Source of the DNA: Acheta domesticus
Taxonomy: Eukaryota; Arthropoda; Insecta; Orthoptera; Gryllidae
DNA: 64,000 bases
Direction of reading: 5' to 3'
Assembly: GCA_031308135.1 (NCBI GenBank)
Contig: JAHLJT010000631.1
Coordinates: forward strand, 198,503,126-198,567,125
Positions 37,845 to 45,588 of this stretch are shown in pieces (position 1 is the stretch's first letter; every line of letters starts with the position of its first letter). Under the pieces are notes generated by a model that saw nothing but the letters and a program-made list of their open reading frames with translations, was not told the origin of the DNA and made no database searches. The translations under genes were made by a program, and so were the position numbers.

Positions 37845-39413
37845 TTCTCCGTCTCTCTCTTTCACCGTCTCTCTTTGTGTTATTCACACTTAATAGAAGA
37901 TTCTGCACATCCCTGAGCAGGTGAGTAATATGGAGAAACACTGTGTAGCGGGTGAAATACCGCAGTGTGAAATAACTATCGTGTGTAGCGGGTTGCCTAA
38001 AACGTTTAGTGCGAAAAATAAAAAAAATTGGGGTGGACCACCCTTATCACTAAGGGTTATAAAAAATAGATAACAACCTATTCTCAGACCTACTGAATAT
38101 ACATATAAAATTTCATCGAAATCTGTCAAGCCGTTTCGGAGGAGTATGGTAACTAAAACTGTGACACGAGAATTTTATATATTTAATTTAGCATATATCA
38201 TGAAAAGTGTGTGGGGGTCGGGAGACACCCCACGTTACCACTTTTCTTTTAAAAAGTCTCGTTACCACTGCAGGATTAATGCACCAGTTAAGCAATTTTT
38301 CTAACTCGGCCTCTCGAGCGCCTATATCCACGATGGAATATCACACGGCATTTCGCGTTTTTCTTGGTCCTGCCGCTAGAAGTGGCATGATCTCAGGCAC
38401 TGCTTGATACAGTCGTGATCATGCAATACCTAGCGGCGCGACTGAGAAAGGCGCGAAATACCATTGTGAAGACGGGCCTTCAGAGGCAGAGTTAGAAATC
38501 GCAGTATAAGCGTGTGATACCTGTAATTCAACAACTCGTAAATCTGTCAATACGTTTATATCGAAACTTCAGTTTTGCATTCCATAAACAATTTTAATGA
38601 ACGAATAGTTAAGCTGCAAAACTCTATTCACATATGTCATGATATTAAGGAAAGAAATTGCAGGAACTGTCATTTATCGTATGTGGCTTTCTAAAGGACA
38701 TGCCATTAATTCAAAGTGAACGTAAGCAAAATATAATTCGAGCATTCCAGGAATTTTGTTAATTTCCGTAAGGCTTGGTTTATGTTTAACCCTGTGGGTT
38801 ACTTACATTTTATTAAAGTTTGCTAGTGCACGGCTTGCCTCATTGACAGATTCACCAAAAAAGGAGAGAATCAACTCTACGCCCAACCCCTCCCTTCGGA
38901 AAAACTGGATATGCCATTCTTTATGAATGACAAGAAAAAATCTGGGGTATTTTTTTCTTTTTGTAATCAGAGCTTCTGGACATTTTGAAGTATATGATTA
39001 GGAAAAGTATTTTGTTCTTCTTTCTTTCCAGAATTGTTTTGTGTTAATAAAAATGCACATCATTTTTATCTATTTAGTGATGTGAGCATTTTATTTCGTA
39101 TTCTGAAATGTTTTGTTCTTTTTTCATTTTGCTTTTATTAGTGAGACCCCTGCATCGTGATGACTCAGCAGAATCAGCAAGAGCAGTTCTTCTGCGAGAT
39201 GTGGAACCAGTAGATTATTACGTTGGGACAGCTTCTACTACGACTGCATCTACTGATGGAAGCTATGCTGAGCCAGAATTGGGTCATAGCAGAGGCCATC
39301 GAAGCTCCAGCACAGCACTTCTATACCAGGGAGGACCAGATGGCTATGGCCCTCCTATTGCATCCCGTGGGCGAGTGGGTCCTCCACCACGTGGGCTTTT
39401 TGATGACGTGTGA
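4868..39413 (+). CDS. LMBRD2: LMBR1 domain-containing protein 2 (LMBRD2), complete gene in 11 coding exons
   Basis: Coding exons are 4868-5041, 5127-5329, 5592-5759, 6064-6274, 12059-12235, 14214-14391, 15476-15657, 19320-19559, 20508-20709, 27789-27911 and 39142-39413. They total 2130 bases (709 aa plus stop) and every junction is in phase. Human LMBRD2 is about 695 aa. LMBRD2 is a plasma-membrane multi-pass protein of the LMBR1/limb-region family, reported to interact with and modulate beta2-adrenergic receptor signalling. Two N-terminal membrane helices (about residues 5-55) precede a variable outer loop with possible N-glycosylation sites. Further helices follow at about 105-135, 155-178 and 193-215, then a long cytosolic loop (about 225-365) and four more helices (about 376-560). 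The tail is charged, then Ser/Gly-rich, and ends FDDV. Highly conserved blocks include [24 protein letters not shown] and [10 protein letters not shown]. Intron 10 is 11.2 kb and full of transposons. Confidence 0.95.
5127..5329 (+). CDS. LMBRD2: LMBRD2 coding exon 2 (residues 59-126)
   Basis: The acceptor TTTTCCAG ends at 5126 and the donor is GTAAAG. The exon codes for the variable extracellular loop, Asn/Ser-rich with possible N-glycosylation sites, then PWSYV and [14 protein letters not shown], the start of the third membrane helix. The last Trp codon is split (tg|g). Confidence 0.92.
5592..5759 (+). CDS. LMBRD2: LMBRD2 coding exon 3 (residues 126-182)
   Basis: The acceptor TTTTCAG ends at 5591 and the donor GTAAGA follows 5759. 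The exon codes for [14 protein letters not shown], the conserved re-entrant or helical segment of LMBR1 proteins, and another membrane helix, [14 protein letters not shown]. Confidence 0.92.
6064..6274 (+). CDS. LMBRD2: LMBRD2 coding exon 4 (residues 182-252)
   Basis: The donor is GTAAGG. The exon codes for [20 protein letters not shown] and SLWN, the best conserved helix of LMBRD2, then [10 protein letters not shown] and an acidic [10 protein letters not shown] segment on the cytosolic side. Confidence 0.93.
6275..7773 (+). other. LMBRD2 intron 4, proximal part
   Basis: This is AT-rich intron with no coding signal. An (AAT)n tract at about 7374-7402, next to tttattgagtctcaaat, resembles the 3' tail of a LINE, but no LINE coding sequence is attached. 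Confidence 0.5.
7774..8631. mobile_element. hAT-like non-autonomous element with 8-bp target duplication
   Basis: The ends are inverted: TAGAGACCGGA at 7774 and TAGAGACAGGA read inward from 8631. Both sides are flanked by the same 8 bases, TTTATAAC (7766-7773 and 8632-8639). An 8-bp duplication and a TAGAG-type terminus are hallmarks of hAT transposons. The 858-bp interior is AT-rich, with many copies of acatattt near both ends and no open transposase. It was probably moved by an autonomous hAT elsewhere. Confidence 0.85.
8970..9830. mobile_element. TTAA-flanked piggyBac-like MITE, copy 1
   Basis: CCCTTTCGTGACC at 8970 is inverted at 9830 (reading CCCTTTTGTGACC inward). TTAA lies directly outside both ends (8966-8969, 9831-9834). 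Duplicated TTAA with CCC-starting ends is the piggyBac signature. The 861-bp interior codes for no recognisable transposase. Confidence 0.75.
9835..12058 (+). other. LMBRD2 intron 4, distal part
   Basis: The stretch is AT-rich with no coding exon. It holds the hairpin at 10062-10102 and ends with an acceptor (TTCAG) at 12058. I see no terminal repeats that would define another element. Confidence 0.5.
10062..10102. repeat. perfect 17-bp hairpin in LMBRD2 intron 4
   Basis: TGTGGATTTGAACTT (10064-10078) is followed by the loop gtcaatt and its exact reverse complement (10086-10100). Two A-T pairs extend the stem on the outside. Confidence 0.85.
12059..12235 (+). CDS. LMBRD2: LMBRD2 coding exon 5 (residues 253-311)
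   Basis: The exon is 59 whole codons between TTCAG and GTATAA. It codes for the cytosolic loop: [20 protein letters not shown], and [11 protein letters not shown] at the 3' edge, which matches the conserved 'SEKSLVKLHKQ' of other LMBRD2 proteins. Confidence 0.92.
12620..12920 (+). other. possible coding remnant in LMBRD2 intron 5
   Basis: At about 12790-12900 a short frame reads [20 protein letters not shown] and ends near HITEP. It looks protein-like and different from the surrounding AT-rich DNA, and it resembles short C-terminal tails I associate with insect transposon-derived proteins. I cannot name the family, and the frame is not connected to LMBRD2. Confidence 0.25.
13177..14127. mobile_element. 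TTAA-flanked piggyBac-like MITE, copy 2
   Basis: CCTTCCTCCGGTTGC at 13177 is inverted at 14127 (one mismatch in 15). TTAA lies directly outside both ends (13173-13176, 14128-14131). The 951-bp interior is AT-rich with no transposase. The element lies in LMBRD2 intron 5, 86 bases before the next exon. Confidence 0.75.
14214..14391 (+). CDS. LMBRD2: LMBRD2 coding exon 6 (residues 312-371)
   Basis: The exon codes for [20 protein letters not shown], the cytosolic helix that follows LHRQ in the family, and ends at FITPGLE with a split Glu codon. The donor is GTAAGA. Confidence 0.92.
14392..15475 (+). other. LMBRD2 intron 6 with a polypyrimidine block
   Basis: No gene is seen. A strongly C/T-biased block with repeated tcttcctc-type words runs from about 14970 to 15165. 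Open frames there are only Ser/Leu/Phe low complexity. Confidence 0.6.
15476..15657 (+). CDS. LMBRD2: LMBRD2 coding exon 7 (residues 371-431)
   Basis: The exon codes for [32 protein letters not shown] and VLSLFAQF: two membrane helices with the conserved VWSE motif. The donor is GAG|GTTATT, a weak site, but it is the only one that keeps the frame into the next exon. Confidence 0.92.
15790..17835. repeat. long foldback (inverted-repeat) element in LMBRD2 intron 7
   Basis: Sequence from about 15.79 to 16.4 kb reappears inverted at about 17.33 to 17.83 kb. Examples are the paired words ctgttttttgcttaaatt (about 15900) with aatttaagcaaaaaacag (about 17700), and agcacctgtg with cacaggtgct. Matching is interrupted by small indels but continues over several hundred bases per arm, with a central spacer of roughly 0.9 kb. 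No coding potential or clear target duplication was found. It is most likely a foldback-type DNA element. Confidence 0.7.
17879..18868. mobile_element. TTAA-flanked piggyBac-like MITE, copy 3
   Basis: CCCTTCGTTAGGCATGC at 17879 is inverted at 18868 (two mismatches in 17). TTAA lies outside both ends (17875-17878, 18869-18872). The 990-bp interior has no transposase frame. It sits immediately beside the foldback element. Confidence 0.78.
19320..19559 (+). CDS. LMBRD2: LMBRD2 coding exon 8 (residues 432-511)
   Basis: The exon is 80 whole codons. It codes for a helix with [17 protein letters not shown], the conserved [11 protein letters not shown] loop, and [20 protein letters not shown], the most characteristic block of LMBRD2. 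The donor is GTATTT. Confidence 0.94.
20403..20463 (+). repeat. short tandem repeats of aatattacag
   Basis: Imperfect direct copies of aatattacag are stacked about 45 bases before the exon 9 acceptor. Each copy carries an AG and could act as a decoy acceptor. Confidence 0.7.
20508..20709 (+). CDS. LMBRD2: LMBRD2 coding exon 9 (residues 512-579)
   Basis: The exon codes for [15 protein letters not shown], the last membrane helix ([14 protein letters not shown]) and [19 protein letters not shown], followed by a basic segment. The donor is GTAAGT, in phase 1. Confidence 0.94.
21062..22309. mobile_element. 1.25-kb near-complete palindrome (foldback DNA element)
   Basis: The ends are CAGGGTGAGTCACGTAAC and its inverse. 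TATA lies outside both ends. The whole left half (about 21062-21570) reappears inverted in the right half (about 21780-22309). By eye nearly nine in ten bases match, with only about 200 bases of spacer. No transposase frame is present. It lies in LMBRD2 intron 9. Confidence 0.85.
24446..24665. mobile_element. 220-bp MITE with 26-bp terminal inverted repeats
   Basis: The ends are ggtcattccacattaaatc at 24446 and its inverse at 24665, matching over 26 bases with one mismatch. AGGTG occurs just outside both ends and may be the target duplication, offset by one base on the right. The interior is AT-rich. Confidence 0.8.
25177..25288. repeat. 38-bp-arm hairpin inside the pogo-like element
   Basis: aggtatcagctgtttacggt (from 25177) through agctt (25214) pairs with 25250-25288 as an inverted copy with few mismatches, leaving a loop of about 35 bases. 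Confidence 0.85.
25327..26150 (-). repeat. F-family repeat, copy 1 (partial)
   Basis: In minus orientation this shares the marker words of the family: gcagcattac near the end at about 25415, a gac-gga run (seen here as cgtccgtccgtg, about 25508), ccaaaatgaatattc, and gcaattttc/aaaattcagag-type text. It also shares the 'ctcaaaaacggctccaaatttttt' motif near 25965. There is no open reading frame of note. Confidence 0.65.
27789..27911 (+). CDS. LMBRD2: LMBRD2 coding exon 10 (residues 579-620)
   Basis: The exon codes for the basic cytosolic segment [20 protein letters not shown], which aligns with the family's '[20 protein letters not shown]'. The donor is most likely GTAATG after 27911. A nearer GT at 27907 would shift the frame of the last exon. 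Confidence 0.88.
29107..30625 (+). repeat. F-family repeat, copy 2
   Basis: The copy starts with ctagtggtgcttcagaatgg (about 29112) and the terminal-type sequence ctttcctgtattag. It passes through three roughly 300-bp internal units (starts near 29310, 29609, 29922) and ends in the gacggacgga word (about 30368) and gcagcattacataactttcc (about 30562). It is non-coding and lies in LMBRD2 intron 10. Confidence 0.7.
30840..32275. repeat. F-family repeat, copy 3 with an internal inversion
   Basis: The copy contains repeated variants of 'gaacacatttc..taagaaaaaa' and 'ttcgaaaaattgaac'. It also has an inverted pair around 31855-32160: cttcatgtaaagtacctccc and aaattcaaggg on the left, versus cccttgcatttgaaacc and tttacatggagccc on the right. 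The two sides look like opposed copies fused near 31950-32050. Confidence 0.55.
32276..34010 (+). repeat. F-family repeat, copy 4
   Basis: The copy starts ctagtggtgctacaacagca (about 32280) and ends near cattacataacgtatg (about 33970). Its first 800 bases match the inverse of about 56.5-57.3 kb closely. It also carries the gacggacgga word at about 33796. No gene. Confidence 0.65.
34011..34860. other. intronic DNA without recognised content
   Basis: Short open frames exist on both strands (for example 34412-34714 minus, 100 codons). None shows a domain, a plausible family or splice-site support. Confidence 0.4.
34867..35138 (+). repeat. (CA)n then (TG)n / (TGCG)n microsatellite ending in G8
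   Basis: A short (CA)n-type run (34867-34889) is followed by about 240 bases of (TG)n. Interspersed TTTG give way to a (TGCG)n block at about 35083-35120, and eight Gs end the tract. Open frames across it are repeat artefacts. Confidence 0.95.
35745..36190 (+). pseudogene. piggyBac transposase fragment
   Basis: The frame [18 protein letters not shown], a stop, then [20 protein letters not shown] and TELWNVDI corresponds to the start of the piggyBac DDE domain (family pattern 'eikafigllilmGv.k...l.dyW'). In-frame stops and loss of everything downstream show it is dead. Confidence 0.65.
36540..36857 (-). pseudogene. Helitron Pif1-like helicase, C-terminal fragment
   Basis: Read on the minus strand, this gives [39 protein letters not shown] and [18 protein letters not shown]. 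These correspond to the last motifs of the SF1B Pif1/RecD-like helicase of Helitrons, in particular '[10 protein letters not shown]' and 'YVACSR'. Only about 100 residues of a protein usually over 1000 remain. The second Q-G of the first motif is D-Q here. Confidence 0.88.
37728..37878 (+). repeat. (CT)n-rich tandem repeat with tctttctccg units
   Basis: C/T dinucleotides alternate with recurring tctttctccgtctctc. The open frames here are Ser/Leu/Phe or Arg/Glu low complexity and not genes. Confidence 0.92.
38335..38472. repeat. hairpin MITE, family H copy 1
   Basis: atcacacggcatttcgcgtt through ccgctagaagtggcatgatc (to about 38392) pairs as an imperfect inverted copy with 38417-38472. The arm sequence closely matches that of the element at 57912-58142. 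Confidence 0.7.
39142..39413 (+). CDS. LMBRD2: LMBRD2 coding exon 11 (residues 620-709) and stop
   Basis: The acceptor TTTTATTAG ends at 39141. The exon codes for [19 protein letters not shown], then a Ser/Thr/Gly-rich low-complexity tail, and ends GLFDDV before TGA at 39411. The family's C-terminus also ends in a short FNDV-like motif, which anchors this exon despite the poorly conserved middle. Confidence 0.9.
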
Positions 39414-42400
39414 AAATGACAAATTGTACTAATATGAGAGAGTTGTATAATACCTTCCTTTGAATGGGAATAGGTCTAAATTAGCTTGTGTTGCATTGGA
39501 TTTGATACGCTTTACTTTTTAAATTTCTTTAGAGAGAAAGTTAATTTTGAAATATTTATCTAATTTATTGTTAAAAATGACATAATTTTTAATAATTTAT
39601 AGGTTTGTATGACCTGTTTTCTGATGGGATATTAAGGCCCAGGGAAGACTTGTTTTTCTTGTAAATGTGTATATGAATAGCACTGTATTCTCTGCTGGGC
39701 AGGGAATGTTTGTGTTTTTGTCTGAAAGGATTTTGTATGAAAAATTGGGGTTCATGTTTAAGTGACAATTTGATTCATTATCAATGAGCTACTGCTATGT
39801 ATTGTACAGAGTTAGTCCGTCCGATTGTCTTGCTGATTGTCTAATATTAATGACATGGAGCTAGTATATACCTATATATTTATCTACTGTACTTCAGATT
39901 ACGCAGGTGTGAGAAGCAGTGTGTTCATTTTGCTGTACTTCCAAAGTACAAACCAAGTGTATTTTATCAGTTGTTTCTTTTTCTCTTTTTCTCCATTGTT
40001 TAACTTAATGGTGTTACTAGTAGTAGTAGTGGTAGTAGTAGTAAAGATAGTACATGTTTTTATATATTTTGGAAATTTAATCCATTAACTATATAAGTTG
40101 TACATCTTAATTGATTTCCCTATAAAAAACTCTTTACTTCAGAAGGTAGTATTTGACTGGTAGTAATCAGAAATTTGCATGATAGTTAAAAAGTTTATTT
40201 TGTGCATGAGATGTGTTTAGATAGAATTGTTCAAAATTATGTGCATATAAATTGACAGATTCAAATTCAGAGATAATTTGAATAAATCTCCTTGGATATT
40301 TCCATATTATAATTATTTTAATTTTATATGGGAACAGTTTACTTAATCTTGATAACAGATGTATTTCAGTACTTTATTGACGTATTGGACAGAAGTCATG
40401 TAAGTATCAGGGTTTTCTAGCAAATAATAATGTATATGCTTTTGAAGTTCAAAATGACTTAGTGTGCTGAATATAAACTATTAATATTTGGGCATTATTG
40501 ACCATGATGGTTACATAGACCTGAATGGAAATTTTGGTGCATGGCTTAACACTTACATCTGTAAGTGTAAGTGCTCATATATGCTCTTTCTTCATGCCAT
40601 TCCTGAATAATTGTACATTTCTTTCGTATCATCTATTAACAATGACAACTACAAAGTATTCTAATGCTCACCTATAATATCACAAATCTCATCCTCTTCC
40701 ACTTCTTTTATTGGATAATAAGTATGTTTTCATTTATTAAGGAAACATGCTCATAATTTTCTTCAGAAAAGTATAATAAAATGACAACTCCTTGAAATAA
40801 TGTGTTTTAGTGCACACTTCTGTGCATATAGCTGGTAAAGCTCAGAATATTCGACTGATTCATTTCTTTATCTAATATTTGTGTTTTCACAGGCATAGCC
40901 CAGAATGGCATGGCTACTTGCATGCCTCTGCATGTTGTGAATTCAAGTCCACTTCCAATCAACATTGATTTTAACAATTAAATGCTGATGGGAAAATAAT
41001 TTAATGTTTCTTTTGAACATTTATTTGTTGAGTATTCATCTTTATCCACAAAGCTGTGCAGAAGTGAAAGAATTATTTTGTGAAAAATTTAGTTGATGTA
41101 GGAAAGAAAATATTTTTTTTACACTGCAGGTCTCCTTGACTTGCAGGACATCTGAGTCCTGTAATGAGATGTTGCAAAATTAGATGGAATAAACTATATG
41201 TTCAGACCTTCCTTTTCTATATAATATTATTTTAATGATATGGTCTGATTGTTTTGAGATGAAAACTTTAAATTACAGCTTTTTCTGAAATGTACGTACA
41301 AAAATGTCCATTTAATTTGTTCCATGATGTACTTGATTGCTACCTGTGTAAATTTGTTTAGTTTGTAAGTATTAATTTAAGAAATTTCAAGTGCAATATT
41401 TTAAATACAACCAAATAATTTATTGATCTGAATATGTTTTCTTAATTTTAAATTAATCATATTGTAATTGGAGGAAAATAGAATTTTCTTCTGTTGAACA
41501 TTCTGAATAATTTTTATTATCTGCTGCCTGTTGATTGTTTGTGAAGATGTTCTGAGAGATTTGCAGAGATTTCTAGCTCTTACAGCATTATGAATAAGAA
41601 CAGCAGATAGCCCAAAATTGTTCATGCCATGTGATGGAAGTTTAGAATTTCAAAACTAAAAATGAAAACTGAATTTTCGATGCATTACATTTCTTGATGT
41701 TAACATTTTTTAACATAAAAGATGTAAACTACAGTTGCTCTTGTTATATTTCTCATTATATGAAATTATAAAACTTCTCAAAAATGTTGAAACATTAGCA
41801 ATGAAATTAGCAATTTACTTATTGGCTTTCATTATTTTTTTAAAAAAGCTTCCTTTTTTTCACATTTAAGACAAATTTTAATTATGTATTTTATGTTCAA
41901 ATTTTTAACATATTTTGACGAAGTGTTACTGTAAAGTGTAGCTACAGTAGTTACATACAGTAATATATTCTTAGGCATCATGCTCATGACAGTTTGAATT
42001 CCCAATCGTGAATGATCCTGGAATCAAAAAGAATATTCTTTACTAGTTTTTGCATTTAGATGTACATTTAGTTGAGGTATACATTTTTTATTTGCCTAAT
42101 CAATTGCAAGAGGTTTGTTATATATCGAGACATAAGTACTGATTCACTGTAATTACATAATAATACTTTTGCTCATTATAGTATGCTTCATGTGTTCTCG
42201 TAAATCCTTGTTTCAGTAAAATAACAATGACTGTGGTTATAACGTTATTGAAATCTATTGTCGAATACTATAGTTGGTTAGTGAAATGATACCATAAACT
42301 TTCATTGTAGTATATTTGTAGATAGTGAGTTGAAGTGAATAGTATTAGAATTATTTTAAAATGCATTCCAAGTGATCATGATTTCCTTTTGTTATGATTA

Positions 42401-43190
42401 CTAAAATGTAGATTTCCTTTAACCGTGAAAATGCTGGTAATCTGTGTTGAATTTCATTTGTATCTGTAACCAAAATATAATAAAAAAAATTATTTATCAC
42501 TGAGGAATATACTTGAATTTTTCACTTTGGATTAATGCCATAAAATATGTTTATAGATTTTCTAAACAATATTTCATGCACATATATGCTTGATCACATA
42601 TATAACACTAACTGAATCGATAGTTATTCGTAGTAATATCAAACCAAAATGAAGTTTTGGCCGCAACTTTTTGAGTGTTCATTTATTTTATTTCTTCCCA
42701 TAGGATCCCAATTGGATTCACTCTAAATATATAGTATCTGTCTTTCTTAACTGCTACCTTTCTTACATTTTCTTTAGTATATTATAATAGGTATATTTTT
42801 ATTATTAGTTGTTTCCAGTCTTCATAATCCCTACATTTCATTTTAAATAACAACTTATTTCTTACACTTTATTAAATATGTATTGTTTATGTTTGTTCTC
42901 TGTTGCTTATCTTAGCATTTCTAATAATGTTCCTTCCTTCTTACCTCCACACCTACCTTCTTACTCATTAAAATTACAGAATCATCAGTTATCAATGTCC
43001 CAAAAATGTATAACATTCTATGAACATTTTCCCATCGATTGGAAAACTTCATTCACATACTACATTTAACCCAATCTGTGCCTCTCACAATTTACACGTA
43101 ACTTCTCGTCTACATTTCGATTTCTAATCTGCCATATCCAATATATTATACATATAAAATGCATAATAATTTTCACTAATGTAATCCAAT
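39414..43190 (+). other. LMBRD2 3' UTR and gene-free AT-rich DNA
   Basis: No further exon was recognised. AATAAA signals at 40281-40286 and 41188-41193 could end the LMBRD2 mRNA. A (TAG)n tract lies at about 40016-40045. The rest has no terminal repeats I could detect. Confidence 0.55.
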
Positions 43191-43199
43191 CTTCTAATT

Positions 43200-43880
43200 A
43201 CAACATTATCTTTTCACTAAAACGACAAAAATTCAAGTTAAGGATCCAAGTGTGTTTCGAGGAAGTGAAGTGGTCAGCGACTCTACCTAGTGGAAAGCAA
43301 AATAATGATTCTAAAAGGAAAATCTAAAGCAAGAACCAAAAACAAGATGACAAGTAAAAAGCAGATTAAAGTGCACCGTGCTAGATGAACAATATATTAA
43401 GGAATTGTACCTACAAAGAATAAAAAATAAAATAATGACAAAAACTAGGGAAGGAACGAGAACCACTAAAACAGATAATAAAAGAAACTGCTGAAGAGAT
43501 AATTGGATACAAAGAAAAGAAAACGAAATGGTTGAGGACCTGGAATGTAGAAATAGCAAAGCTGATAATGGAGAAAAAAGGTGTACAGAAGATAATTACA
43601 GACCAGAGTCATTGGAACACACACAGAATATAAAAAACTACGAGCTAAGATAAGCAGAATAAGAGTGGGCAGGGAGAAATTCGTGAAATCACTGGAGAGA
43701 AAACAAGTCCACAGAGAATGGGGTTCAAAATAATAATGAAGCTAAACATGAAAAAAAGAGACTATTTAAAAATCTTGTATAATACCAGAGGACAAATGGA
43801 TACATTATAAAAATCTGGGGAACAAACAAAAAGAGGAAGAATCTAATCTGGGAAAACCAAATACGACAAAAACGTAACAG
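43200..43880 (+). pseudogene. non-LTR retrotransposon remnant (endonuclease-RT linker)
   Basis: Broken frames read EQYIKELYLQRIKNKIM, then KETAEEIIGYKEKKTKW and IAKLIMEKK, with further Lys/Arg/Glu-rich helices to about 43700. This is the linker between the AP-endonuclease and reverse-transcriptase domains of RTE/Jockey-type LINEs ('...ETIGEKEKKKRNEWFDEEC...'). The reverse transcriptase itself is absent. The plus-strand mariner boundary follows. Confidence 0.6.
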
Positions 43881-43883
43881 AAA

Positions 43884-45091
43884 TCACGCTGTTCAAAAAA
43901 TACGCGGACTGACGTCATAAAACAAAATGTACTTTATTTATAAGTTTGATGTCTGGGTCTCCTTCAAAGTACTCTCCTCCACAACGCACACACTTATCCC
44001 AATGGTGTTTCCCCTTGTTGAAACAGTCCTGGTACTCTTCTTTTGTAATGTCCTTCAGCTCCGTCGCATTTGCCATAATCTCAAGAATCGTCTCAAATCT
44101 TCCTTTCAAAGGTGTTTTTTGTTTGGGGAACAAGAAAAAGTCACAAGGAGCAAGGTTAGGTGAGTTGAGAGGGTGAGGAAGAACAATGATTAAGTGTTTG
44201 AACAAAAACTCAGGAGTTCTGAGAGCTGAATGGGCTGGAGCGTTGTCGTGATGAAAAAAAAGTCGCCACACCACATTTCTGGCCTTCTGCGACGGATGAC
44301 ATCCTTCAGACCTTTCAGAACTTAAGTACAGTAATTTTGGTTCACTGTGGAGCCTTCGGGAAGATATTCGTTGTGCACAATACCCTGAGCATAAAAAAAC
44401 CCTATTCATCACCTTGGCCTTGGACCGTACTTGGCGGATTTTGGGGTCTGGGGGACGTTTCACCCATCCACTGGAACGATTGAACCTTTGTTTCAATATC
44501 ATAAACATAAACCCATGATTCATCACCGGTTATGATCTTTGAAGTTTTTATCTTCTGAACGATGAAGCAGTTTCTGACAAAGCTGGACACGATGGGCTTT
44601 TTATTTCTCTGTCATCAGGTGTGGCACACATTTCGTAGCAACGCGGTGCATCTTCAATTTCTCAGTCAAAATCTCGAGACAAGATCAAATTGATATCCCA
44701 TAATCTTCAGTAAGCTCCCTGACAAGTCAGACGTAGATTTGTTCGCACCAGGGTATTGATTTTGTCAGTTTACGGAAGACCCTCAAAAACGTTCATCTTC
44801 AATGGACTGTCGACCATCTTTAAAACGTTCATGCGACAGAAAAAATGCCGTACATTTCATAGCAACATCATCGTAAGCCTTGTTAAGAACAGCGAAAGTT
44901 TCTGTCATATATTTAACATAAACGTTTACAGCGAGTCGTTGCTCTTTCAGGTCATTCATTTTGAAATCCGAGAAAAAAACACTAAAAACACACGTAGCTA
45001 ATAAACAAATGAAGATATCAACAATAGGGAAATTGCGTCATAATCAGCAGAGCTGTGCAAGGCTATATACTCTTTGGTGAATGTTACGTGA
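43884..45091 (-). mobile_element. mariner transposon, degenerate
   Basis: The left end, tcacgctgttcaaaaaatac, resembles common mariner termini ('..TGTTCAAAAAGTA..'). A weakly similar inverted end lies at about 45091. The length (about 1.2 kb) and the D34D transposase inside fit. A clean TA duplication is not visible, so the ends are approximate. Confidence 0.75.
43915..44960 (-). pseudogene. mariner transposase, frameshifted
   Basis: Transposases of this family cut and paste the element through three aspartates spaced D..D34D. Reading minus: the start near 44960 (NDLKEQRLAV), ITGDESWVYVYD (44.53 kb) with the first Asp, FFHHDNAPAHSA with the second, and NLAPCDFFLFP with the third. The last two are exactly 34 residues apart. 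The protein ends near CVRCGGEYFEGD, as usual. The first part lies in other frames and contains stops, so no active product is possible. The usual PDLAPCD is PNLAPCD here, which does not affect the catalytic Asp. Confidence 0.85.
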
Positions 45092-45264
45092 TCTGAATTC
45101 ACAATCGGTTGCTGAACATTTTTCGTTTTCGAATATGCCCTTGTTAGCGAGCTTCAAATTCTAGCTAATTGGCCCTTGTAGGAAAAGTTTAAATGCCAAC
45201 GGATGTTTTAATAAATCAGTATTAAATGTGTGCACGGTTTCCTGCATAAAAAAGTCCGTCCAAG

Positions 45265-45588
45265 CGGATTCGATGGTGTAACGGTTAGCGTACCCAAGTT
45301 CGCGGGTTCAAACCCGATCGAAGCCGTGGATTTTTAAGGGCGAAAAAATCCTCCGTACGCCTTCCTTCGGATGGGAAGTAAAGCCGGCTGCCCCATATAA
45401 AAGACCCTCAAGCCTAAATGACGCCTCTGAGCTAAATTCAAATCGTCTGTTTCGTCGCCCGAGATAATACCTTCTTTCTCCGCTAGGTGAAAGGAGCGTA
45501 GTGAAATTTGCGTGGTCAGACGGAAGAGCGGGCCTGATGGCCCGAGTCTCGCCACGTAAAATAAGGCATTAACTAACTAACTAACTAT
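45265..45588 (+). mobile_element. tRNA-derived SINE, family S1
   Basis: The head is tRNA-like: an A box, tggtgtaacggttagcg (45274-45290), and a B box, gggttcaaacccg (45304-45316). A body follows with ccttccttcggatgggaagt, typical of insect SINEs. The element ends in an (AACT)n tail at 45570-45588. It is not a tRNA gene, because the anticodon arm and acceptor stem are not formed. Confidence 0.82.

Larger units (their letters stand above)
36260..38190. mobile_element. Helitron/Helentron-like remnant inserted in the piggyBac element
   Basis: The left side begins near gctgacctggcaaacgttg (about 36280). The right side has ttctcagacctactgaat, tttcatcgaaatctgtcaag and gtgacacgagaattttatat (about 38080-38180). 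I recognise both as recurrent element-end sequences of arthropod genomes. Between them is a minus-strand Pif1-type helicase end. The exact boundaries and the termini are uncertain. Confidence 0.55.
35402..38275 (+). mobile_element. piggyBac transposon, degenerate, with a nested insertion
   Basis: CCCAGGAGTGGTAACG at 35402 is inverted at 38275 (reading TCCTGCAGTGGTAACG inward). TTAA lies directly outside both ends (35398-35401, 38276-38279). Subterminal copies of gtggtaacg and ggggt..gacccc occur inside each end. A transposase remnant lies at about 35745-36190. The Helitron-type remnant at about 36.26-38.19 kb interrupts it. The element is in LMBRD2 intron 10. Confidence 0.82.

Noticed and set aside
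37626..37941. Arg-Glu and Ser-Leu rich frames
   Set aside because: They come from the (CT)n tract and have no conserved content.
43927..44176. Plus-strand frames opposite the mariner transposase
   Set aside because: They are antisense shadows. The minus frame carries the recognisable D34D motifs.
45265..45330. tRNA gene
   Set aside because: A and B boxes are present but the acceptor and anticodon stems do not form, and a SINE body with an (AACT)n tail follows.
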